DNA from: PALSA-505 sp036495485
GTDB taxonomy: Bacteria; Actinomycetota; Actinomycetes; Streptosporangiales; Streptosporangiaceae
Length of the DNA: 5,213 bases
Direction: 5' to 3'
NCBI GenBank assembly: GCA_036495485.1
Contig: DASXMU010000086.1
Span: 1 to 5,213, forward strand
Under the pieces are notes generated by a model. That model ran no database searches. It was given only the letters and a program-made list of their open reading frames with translations, and was not told where the DNA came from. A program made the position numbers and the translations under genes. Shown here piece by piece: positions 1 through 4,668 of the stretch; position 1 is the stretch's first letter, and each line of letters begins with the position of its first letter.

Positions 1-1
1 G

Positions 2-826
2 CGCAGTCGCCGCCTGGGCCGCCGCTTGGGCGCCTATCGGCAGCACAGCCGCCTGTCCGGCACCGAACTGGCCGCCCGGATCGGTGTCCATCAAGCCACC
101 TGGTCGAAGATCGAGTCAGGCAAGGCTGGAGTGTCTCCGGCCCTCCTGAGCCGGATCGTGGATGAGCTCGGCATCCCCGGCGAGGAGGCCGTGCAGCTGG
201 ACACGCTGAGCCGCAAGGCCGAAGAGCCAGGCTGGTGGCAGGACTATGGCGACATCCTGTCCGAAGCTATGCAGATGCTGATCGAGCTGGAAACCGACGC
301 CTCCTGGATACGGACGTACGAAGGGGAGATCATTCCCGGCCTGTTGCAGACCCGCGACTACGCCGAGCGGATCATCACCGCGACATCTCCCCATATGCGC
401 GCCGCCGACATCGATCGCTACCTGGAGCTGCGCATGCGCCGCCAGGAACGGCTCGGTGAGGGGCTCCGGGTGACCGCGATCCTGGGCGAAGCCGCCATAC
501 GCCAGCAGGTCGGTGGTCCTGGGATGCTGCGGGAGCAACTGACCCACGTGACGCGGGTGGTCCGCGAGCACGATGTCACCGTGCAGGTAGTCCCGTTCAC
601 GGCCGATGCGCACGCCGCGCTCGGCGACTCGTTCGTGATCATCCAGTGGCCCGACGAAACGGACCCGGAAGCCGTTTACGTCGATGGTGTGACATCCTGG
701 ACAGTGCATGAGCGCCGTGGTGTGATCCGCAGCTATCTACACGCCGTCGCCTCCGTGCAAAGCCAGGCACTACCCCCGCGAGAATCACTGAACCTCATCC
801 ACGATGTGATCAAGGATCTGCCATGA
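2..826 (+). CDS. XRE-type HTH / DUF5753 regulator, Scr1-like antitoxin family (5' end outside window)
   Basis: A probable DNA-binding regulator, cytoplasmic, of the family annotated as Scr1-like antitoxins of DUF397 partners. The reading frame is open to the left edge and its first visible residues (RSRRLGRRLGAYRQ) match the usual run-in to the helix-turn-helix. I therefore treat it as 5'-truncated by the window and not as starting at the TTG at base 26. Counting visible residues from base 2, the HTH covers about 9-60, with ELAARIGV and WSKIESG typical of the recognition region. DUF5753 follows: YEGEIIPGLLQTRDYAE at about 106-122, LELRMRRQERL at about 141-151, and VQVVPF near 194-199 followed by a small-residue/aromatic strand. 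The stop TGA overlaps the ATG of the DUF397 gene (ATGA), so translation is probably coupled. Family membership is clear; the DNA target and an actual toxin-antitoxin function are inferred from relatives. Confidence 0.92.
   Translation, partial: RSRRLGRRLGAYRQHSRLSGTELAARIGVHQATWSKIESGKAGVSPALLSRIVDELGIPGEEAVQLDTLSRKAEEPGWWQDYGDILSEAMQMLIELETDASWIRTYEGEIIPGLLQTRDYAERIITATSPHMRAADIDRYLELRMRRQERLGEGLRVTAILGEAAIRQQVGGPGMLREQLTHVTRVVREHDVTVQVVPFTADAHAALGDSFVIIQWPDETDPEAVYVDGVTSWTVHERRGVIRSYLHAVASVQSQALPPRESLNLIHDVIKDLP
812..816 (+). promoter_or_regulatory. Ribosome binding site of the DUF397 gene
   Basis: AAGGA lies inside the last codons of the DUF5753 gene, six bases before ATG 823. It supports that start and independent re-initiation at the ATGA overlap. 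Confidence 0.6.
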
Positions 827-1188
827 ACACCGGCTCATCGGCGGCAAACGCCCCCGCCGCGTGGCGCAAAAGCAGCTACAGCACTGGCACTGGAAACTGT
901 GTCGAGATTGCCCCAGCGGCCGACAGCGTGGTCATCCGGCACAGCAAACACCCCGGCACCGGCACGATCAGCTTCTCCTCTGCTGCCTGGGCGGCATTCG
1001 TCCGCGAAGCGCCCAAAGCTCCGGCCAGCGGCAACGGTGCCGCAGCCATCACCAGGATGGGCACCGACACGCTCGTCAAGTCCATCGCCAGCGGCGTTGA
1101 ACTGCGCTTTGACGAGGGAGAGTGGGCGGCCTTCCTGGCCGGCGCCGCCGACGGCGAGTTCGACTTCGCCAGCGAACCGACCAGGTAA
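823..1188 (+). CDS. DUF397 protein, Scr2-like, with a second partial DUF397 unit
   Basis: Small partner protein (121 aa) of the overlapping DUF5753 regulator. DUF397 proteins include BldB-like developmental proteins and the Scr2 toxin of Streptomyces; the biochemical activity is not established. The first unit is complete: WRKSSYS at residues 14-20, NCVEIA at 25-30, VVIRHSKHP at 36-44 (usually VAVRDSKDP), and FSSAAWAAFV at 51-60. After an Ala/Pro/Gly linker, residues 92-114 (VELRFDEGEW, then AAFLAG, then DGEFD) look like the C-terminal strand and tail of another DUF397 domain lacking its WRKSS start. The protein therefore seems to be one full domain plus a partial copy, longer than the common single-domain form of about 60-80 residues. 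The start ATG lies 6 bases after AAGGA (812-816) and overlaps the upstream stop. No membrane segment is visible. Confidence 0.9.
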   Translation: MNTGSSAANAPAAWRKSSYSTGTGNCVEIAPAADSVVIRHSKHPGTGTISFSSAAWAAFVREAPKAPASGNGAAAITRMGTDTLVKSIASGVELRFDEGEWAAFLAGAADGEFDFASEPTR

Positions 1189-1306
1189 TCCAGCCTGTTC
1201 GCCTCACCCGCCATTCCCGGCTAGTCGACGTGGTGTGTCCTTTCCAGCAGAGCCCAGCTCCATGTGACAGGTACCGGTGGCCATCCGGCCGTCACGTCTC
1301 TTAACA

Positions 1307-1328
1307 CGCAAGGCATTCATGCCCTGCG
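1307..1328. terminator. Candidate hairpin between convergent genes
   Basis: The 148 bases between the DUF397 stop and the protease stop contain no credible gene. The best structure is an inverted repeat with arms CGCA-A-GGCA and TGCC-C-TGCG around the loop TTCA: eight base pairs with one A/C mismatch. It begins nine bases beyond the protease stop in the minus direction. Neither side has a real T tract (minus side TGTTAAG, plus side CTTGTGTC), so an intrinsic terminator is doubtful. It may be a 3' end-protecting or Rho-assisted structure. A second, weaker inverted repeat (GTGAC at 1264-1268 with GTCAC at 1291-1295, enclosing GGCC-ATCC-GGCC) lies just upstream. Confidence 0.35.
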
Positions 1329-1336
1329 CTTGTGTC

Positions 1337-2350
1337 TCAGCCGACGATCAAGAACTCTTCCTTGCTGGCAAGGAAAGAATCGCACCCATCTTGTTTCGTT
1401 GCACCCGACATTGGGTCATAATAGATGACCCGCTGGCCACCTCGCGTGGACGTACTGTATCCACAGACGACGATACAGTGATTGTAATCTCCCACCAAGA
1501 TGAGCTTATTAGTGTCGATTGCGCTCTGGATTCCGCTGGGTCCGGTGAAACTAATGGTTGTCACCCGCTTGACGGTGCCGACACCTGTGAGTATCGGCTC
1601 GCCAAATTTACTGGTCAGCTCGGTAATCGCATAAGCGCCCGCGTCGTCATCCGCCATGAGGGCGTGCACTTGCGCCACACTGCTGCCTGATGGCAGTTTT
1701 GCTGCGAATTTTGTGTATTGAGTTGTATATTGAGGGTAATTGGATCGTCCCTGGATACTGAATGCCCACTCGTTGGCGCATTCGTATGGGGTTTTTTGAT
1801 GGCCAAAGGACTGCCAGATCGCCGCGGCTGAAGTTGCGTGACACAGCATTCCCACCTGTCTCATCGTGCAACCGGCCCAGCGTGCGGCCGTCACGGGTGT
1901 CCACGTCTCCGCGGGCGCCTGGGGGACCGTGTGAGCGTCATGCACCACATAACTAGCGACATTCCCGAGCATGAGCTGGCATGCAGGGCACTTGCCACTA
2001 TTAGGCAGGCAATCCGGATGATAGAACGGCCCCCATTGGTGCTCGCTTATGCTCCCGTTAGGGCAGCGCACCACGCCCACTTCAAAGTTCAGATCAACCT
2101 CGCAGAACGCCGCGCACTGCACATTACTTTGCACCTGACCACTGCGGGAGCCCGAGCCCAGCGCCGACTGCACGACGCTACGCACCTGCGGATTGTCTCT
2201 TGCCGATTGCATGACCGACTGTCTCGATCCTGGCGGCGGAGAGGAGGTCAATCTTCTCACCAGGGCAAGTGTCAGCAGCGCTACGACTCCAACGGCGATT
2301 CCAGTGACGATCGCGGAGCCTGAGCCTGAGCCTGAGCCTGAGTGTGACAT
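1337..2350 (-). CDS. Membrane-anchored protein with RING-like zinc finger and papain-like cysteine protease domain
   Basis: Not a protein I can name; 337 aa with four visible parts. Residues 1-12 are an SG repeat. Residues 13-31 form an uncharged membrane helix (AIVTGIAVGVVALLTLALV) followed by RR, with no positive charge before it, so the positive-inside rule puts the rest in the cytoplasm. Residues 79-124 hold a Cys/His cluster: C79-x3-C83, C96, H104, H111-x2-C114-x6-C121-x2-C124, ending in YHPDC and CPAC like RING/treble-clef fingers. Residues 150-337 resemble C39/AvrRpt2-like papain proteases. Q165 is a possible oxyanion residue, C170 in LCHATSAAAIW the likely nucleophile, YECANEW (189-195) matches the conserved second helix, H291 lies in NHCIVVCGY and D312 in YYDPMSG. 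The SD GAGGA (2356-2360) is 5 bases before ATG. It is the last gene of a three-gene set, and its base composition is less GC-rich than its neighbours. The substrate is unknown. The protease call is from motifs only. Confidence 0.7.
   Translation of the reverse strand: MSHSGSGSGSGSAIVTGIAVGVVALLTLALVRRLTSSPPPGSRQSVMQSARDNPQVRSVVQSALGSGSRSGQVQSNVQCAAFCEVDLNFEVGVVRCPNGSISEHQWGPFYHPDCLPNSGKCPACQLMLGNVASYVVHDAHTVPQAPAETWTPVTAARWAGCTMRQVGMLCHATSAAAIWQSFGHQKTPYECANEWAFSIQGRSNYPQYTTQYTKFAAKLPSGSSVAQVHALMADDDAGAYAITELTSKFGEPILTGVGTVKRVTTISFTGPSGIQSAIDTNKLILVGDYNHCIVVCGYSTSTRGGQRVIYYDPMSGATKQDGCDSFLASKEEFLIVG
2316..2342 (-). repeat. Hexanucleotide tandem repeat encoding the SG-repeat N-terminus
   Basis: Four full copies of GAGCCT plus three bases on the plus strand. 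Read on the minus strand this is TCAGGC repeats encoding alternating Ser-Gly at residues 4-12 of the membrane protease. Because the unit is six bases, gain or loss of copies by slippage would change the length of the extracytoplasmic tip by two residues without shifting the frame. Confidence 0.85.
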
Positions 2351-2355
2351 TTTAT

Positions 2356-2360
2356 TCCTC
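2356..2360 (-). promoter_or_regulatory. Ribosome binding site of the membrane protease gene
   Basis: GAGGA on the minus strand, five A/T-rich bases before ATG 2350. It is a strong site that fixes the start immediately before the SG repeat. Confidence 0.65.
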
Positions 2361-2394
2361 TTCGCGGGAGTAGTTCGGGTGCGCTAAGCCGGGC

Positions 2395-2751
2395 TCACTT
2401 GGCTGTCTGGCTGATCTGGGCGAGTGCGCTGTTCAACGCCTCGTAGATGTCGTCCTCGGTCAGGGATTTCGTATCTATCTCCTCGAGCGAGGCGGCCAGT
2501 GCTGGCGCAAGCACTTTTTCCACATAGGCGTCGATCTTCCCGGCGTCCGGGCTGGCGGACCCGGCCTCGGACCCCTGGGCAGCCACGGTGATCTGCTTGC
2601 TCAGCCGGCCGAGCTCATGGCTCACCCATTGGATGGCGCTGTCGCTGGTCGGGAATGTGGCTTTGAAGTCACGGGCGAGGCCGGGATTCTCCTTGATCAG
2701 CCGGTCGACAATGGGGGCCAGGCTCGCCCGGATCTCTTCTGCAGTGGACAC
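2395..2751 (-). CDS. Small acidic helical protein of unknown function
   Basis: I do not recognise a family. The 118-aa product has 18 Asp/Glu against 11 Lys/Arg, no Cys, and no membrane segment or signal peptide, so it is probably a soluble cytoplasmic protein. It reads as two helical halves: residues 1-56 (containing IRASLAPIVDRLIKENPG and a WVSHELGRLSKQI helix) and residues 71-118, joined by a Gly/Ser/Ala linker at 59-71. The second half looks related to the C-terminal tail of the upstream 339-aa protein (LAA, then ID, an acidic pair, and LAQ in the same order and spacing). The start is GTG 2751, preceded by AGGT with a short spacer and by AGGA further up. It lies 46 bases after the upstream stop and 44 bases before the protease start, consistent with one transcript. 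It could be an adaptor, chaperone or inhibitor of its neighbours, but nothing in the sequence decides this. Confidence 0.75.
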   Translation of the reverse strand: MSTAEEIRASLAPIVDRLIKENPGLARDFKATFPTSDSAIQWVSHELGRLSKQITVAAQGSEAGSASPDAGKIDAYVEKVLAPALAASLEEIDTKSLTEDDIYEALNSALAQISQTAK

Positions 2752-2797
2752 GTCATCACCTGTTCCTGCGGTGTGGGCGGGGGTGGTTGGGGTCGCC

Positions 2798-3817
2798 TTA
2801 GCCGGCCAGCCCGGCGGCCTCGATGCGCTGGGCCAGGACGTCGGCGGTCAGGGCCGCCAGCTCTTCGGCCGGCAGGTCACCCAGGTCGATGCCGTCCTGG
2901 GCGGCGAGCTCCTTGATCGCGGCCAGGCCGATCTGTGACGCCGCATCGCCAGCGACCCGTCCTGCGGCGGCCTGGCCTTCCTGCCCGGTAGCGGCAGGCT
3001 GCTGCTCTGCCGGATTCCGGGCGGCCAGCTTGGCAGTCGCCTCGGCCGTGGTCAGCCAGGTGTCAGCGGCCGCGTCATCGGCGTACTCGTACGTCCGGCT
3101 GACCGAGTTGAACCGCCGGTACATCTGGAACCCGGCGTCATACACCGGAACCGTGTACTGCGGATCGCCCGTACCGGCCCGGTTGCCGGTGGCCTGGACC
3201 TCCTGATCCCACTCCGCCTGGGTAAGCCATTTGCCCGACCGCACCCGGGACTGGAATTCGTAACCACTGGTGACGACGTCCTGCCGGTAGTTGGTCTTGC
3301 GGTCATCGTCGAAGGCGACCGGTGTGTACCGGCGATCCTCATAGCTGAGCCAGTCCGCATCGGGAGCATCCGGCGCGCTCGCGTACAGGTACACCTCGTT
3401 GCCCGGGTCATACCAGTAGTACTGTGTGCCAGGCGTCTGGTCAGCCTCGTAGTTGGGGTTCGGGATGCCCTTCTCCACGGCCCCTTCGGTGGTCTTCGCC
3501 CACTGCTTCCACTTCTCCACCACCGGGGTGAACCACGAGACCAGTTCGTCGCGGGCGTTTGCGGACTCGTTTCCGGGCTTGGTCAGCTCGATGAACTCAC
3601 TCTCACTACTGGCATCATCGGAAAACCAGCCCGCCAGGATAGCCCGGTAGTCGCTGACACTGCCGCTGTCATCGTTGCTCGCCCACGTCGGGTCGCCATA
3701 GAACAGCAGGTAGGCCAGCTCCTCACGCAACTGCACCGCATCCGACGGAGCATCGTCACTCCCGAGCCACTTCATGAGCTGCGCTACATTAGCGTCATTT
3801 TCAGAGCCCAACGGCAT
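2798..3817 (-). CDS. Acidic aromatic-rich protein with imperfect W-L-T/S repeats, unknown function
   Basis: No family recognised; 339 aa from ATG 3817, which has GGAG (3826-3829) eight bases upstream. The frame stays open to 3925, but those 36 extra codons lack a good ribosome site and read as Arg/Gly-rich leader, so I reject the longer form. Residues 1-110 are acidic and Trp-rich, probably helical (ELAYLLFYGDPTW, DYRAILAGWF, ELVSWFTPVVEKWKQW). Residues 130-265 hold three imperfect units, each with an aromatic Gly-containing strand followed by a W-L motif and a charged helix: YWYDPGNEVYLY then DWLSYEDR; VTSGYEFQSRV then KWLTQAEW; YDAGFQMYRRF then TWLTTAEA. A Gln/Ala linker (about 268-286) leads to a helical tail, 287-339, similar to the end of the next protein. 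No signal peptide or membrane helix. It is the first gene of the minus-strand set. The repeats suggest a binding or scaffold role, which is inference. Confidence 0.78.
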   Translation of the reverse strand: MPLGSENDANVAQLMKWLGSDDAPSDAVQLREELAYLLFYGDPTWASNDDSGSVSDYRAILAGWFSDDASSESEFIELTKPGNESANARDELVSWFTPVVEKWKQWAKTTEGAVEKGIPNPNYEADQTPGTQYYWYDPGNEVYLYASAPDAPDADWLSYEDRRYTPVAFDDDRKTNYRQDVVTSGYEFQSRVRSGKWLTQAEWDQEVQATGNRAGTGDPQYTVPVYDAGFQMYRRFNSVSRTYEYADDAAADTWLTTAEATAKLAARNPAEQQPAATGQEGQAAAGRVAGDAASQIGLAAIKELAAQDGIDLGDLPAEELAALTADVLAQRIEAAGLAG

Positions 3818-3825
3818 ATCACGCG

Positions 3826-3829
3826 CTCC
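3826..3829 (-). promoter_or_regulatory. Ribosome binding site that selects start 3817
   Basis: GGAG on the minus strand with an eight-base spacer to ATG 3817. The in-frame upstream start region near 3925 has no comparable site, so this decides the shorter 339-residue product. Confidence 0.6.
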
Positions 3830-3861
3830 ATTCCGGTATGCCCCCTGCCAGTGCAAGGATG

Positions 3862-3877
3862 CCGGGCTCCCGCCCGG
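3862..3877 (-). promoter_or_regulatory. GC-rich hairpin in the leader of the cassette
   Basis: CCGGGC and GCCCGG form a perfect six-pair stem around a four-base loop, 44 bases before the start of the 339-aa gene. If the weak promoter near 3903-3933 is real, this hairpin lies in the 5' untranslated leader. No T tract follows it, so it is not an obvious attenuator. Confidence 0.25.
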
Positions 3878-3975
3878 GCCGAAACCACCTGACCGCCGGA
3901 CAATTGTGCAGCCACGCCTGCGCAATCACGCAATGACCATGCCGTAACCGTTCCGCGAAGCAGCATCCACACCGC

Positions 3976-3992
3976 GGCGGGACTACCCCGCC
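3976..3992 (+). promoter_or_regulatory. GC-rich inverted repeat just upstream of tsaB
   Basis: GGCGGG and CCCGCC form a perfect six-pair stem around ACTAC, followed by TTGTC. It ends 22 bases before the tsaB start. It could act as an operator overlapping the -35 zone, or as a weak terminator for transcripts arriving from the left. The short T run argues against an efficient terminator. Confidence 0.3.
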
Positions 3993-4000
3993 TTGTCATC

Positions 4001-4006
4001 TACGCT
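4001..4006 (+). promoter_or_regulatory. Candidate -10 element of a leaderless tsaB promoter
   Basis: TACGCT fits the actinobacterial TAnnnT pattern and lies eight bases before GTG 4015, the distance expected if transcription begins at the start codon. No purine-rich ribosome site is present in the bases preceding the GTG, which agrees with a leaderless message. The -35 is poor (GGGACT at 3979-3984, spacer 16). Confidence 0.35.
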
Positions 4007-4014
4007 GTTCATCC

Positions 4015-4668
4015 GTGCTACTGCTTGCGTTCGACACCGCGACACCGGCTATCACGGCCGCCGTGCACGACGGTGAGCGCGTCCTCGCCGAGTCCACCAT
4101 CGTGGACGCCCGCCGCCACGGCGAGCTGCTCATGCCGTCCATTGTCAGCGTGCTCGGCCAGGCCGGGGCGGTCATGCCGGATGTGACCGCGGTGGTGACC
4201 GGCACCGGGCCCGGCCCCTACACCGGACTGCGGGTCGGCGTGGTCACCGCCCGGGTGCTCGGTGCCACGCTCGACGTGCCGGTCTACGGGGTGTGCACGC
4301 TCGACGCGATCGCCCGGGCCGCGGCCGGCGCGGCGGCGGGCCGGGAGTTCCTGGTCGCGACCGATGCCCGGCGCAAGGAGGTCTACTGGGCGCGGTACAC
4401 CGGCGACGGTGAGCGCATCGGCGGCCCGGCGGCCGGGCCCCCGGCCGGGCTGGATCCCGCCGCTGTGGCGGCTGGCGAGGGCCCGTGGCTCTATCCCGCC
4501 GATTTTGGCGAGCCGATCGAGCCTCGCTATCCGGCCGCGTCATGGCTTGCAATTTTGGCAACGGAAAGAATCCGGGCGGGCCAATCGCTCCAGCCGGCCG
4601 AGCCCCAGTATCTGCGCAGGCCGGACGCCCGGGTACCCGGGCCGCCAAAGCGGGTGTCGGCGGCGTGA
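4015..4668 (+). CDS. tsaB: tRNA threonylcarbamoyladenosine biosynthesis protein TsaB
   Basis: TsaB (YeaZ) is the inactive ASKHA-fold paralogue that dimerises with TsaD; with TsaE it supports transfer of threonylcarbamoyl to A37 of ANN-decoding tRNAs in the cytoplasm. The 217-aa product has the expected landmarks: FDTAT at residues 6-10 (the family's first strand and phosphate-loop remnant), RRHGELLMP at 33-41, GTGPGPYTGLRVG at 63-75 (the most conserved TsaB segment), DARRKEVYWARY at 117-128, and PQYLRRPDA at 197-205 near the end. Length is normal for the family. The start is GTG 4015, giving MLLLAFDTAT, the usual N-terminus, and it has no Shine-Dalgarno sequence. The stop overlaps the GTG of rimI (GTGA). 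The usual upstream partner tsaE is not next to it here; a divergent accessory cassette is. Confidence 0.95.
   Translation: MLLLAFDTATPAITAAVHDGERVLAESTIVDARRHGELLMPSIVSVLGQAGAVMPDVTAVVTGTGPGPYTGLRVGVVTARVLGATLDVPVYGVCTLDAIARAAAGAAAGREFLVATDARRKEVYWARYTGDGERIGGPAAGPPAGLDPAAVAAGEGPWLYPADFGEPIEPRYPAASWLAILATERIRAGQSLQPAEPQYLRRPDARVPGPPKRVSAA

Larger units (their letters stand above)
3818..4014. promoter_or_regulatory. Divergent intergenic region between the accessory cassette and tsaB
   Basis: These 197 bases contain no credible gene and must hold the promoters of both directions. For the minus-strand cassette the best candidate I can find is weak: TTGCGT (plus 3928-3933) and CACAAT (plus 3903-3908) with a 19-base spacer. 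ACAATTGT (3900-3907) is a perfect 8-base palindrome overlapping that -10. Two adjacent 8-mers, CGCAATCA and CGCAATGA (3921-3936), form a short imperfect tandem repeat at the -35 and could be an operator. None of this is more than pattern matching. Confidence 0.35.

Noticed and set aside
116..709. Long minus-strand open frame opposite the DUF5753 gene
   Set aside because: The plus-strand frame has clear family motifs; the opposite frame is an Arg/His/Gly-rich shadow typical of GC-rich coding DNA.
1307..1328. Strong Rho-independent terminator
   Set aside because: The stem has a mismatch and neither flank has a T tract, so it is kept only as a low-confidence hairpin.
1277..1690. Plus-strand open frame of 137 codons over the end of the protease gene
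   Set aside because: The minus-strand frame carries the His/Asp protease motifs here; the plus-strand product shows no family signal.
1838..2323. Plus-strand open frame of 161 codons opposite the zinc-finger region
   Set aside because: Arg/His-rich shadow; the minus strand encodes the ordered Cys/His cluster and has a good ribosome site.
2316..2342. Hexamer repeat as a CRISPR or other array
   Set aside because: There are no spacers and the unit is only six bases; it is a simple coding repeat.
2395..2751. 118-aa protein as a ubiquitin-like modifier paired with the RING-like/protease protein
   Set aside because: It reads as all-helical, with no beta-grasp pattern and no terminal Gly-Gly (it ends QTAK).
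3818..3925. Upstream extension of the 339-aa protein to base 3925
   Set aside because: The added 36 residues are Arg/Gly-rich without a ribosome site, while ATG 3817 has GGAG eight bases upstream.
4485..4664. Upstream extension of RimI inside tsaB
   Set aside because: The GNAT domain starts at the residues after GTG 4665, and the GTGA overlap with tsaB is the normal arrangement.
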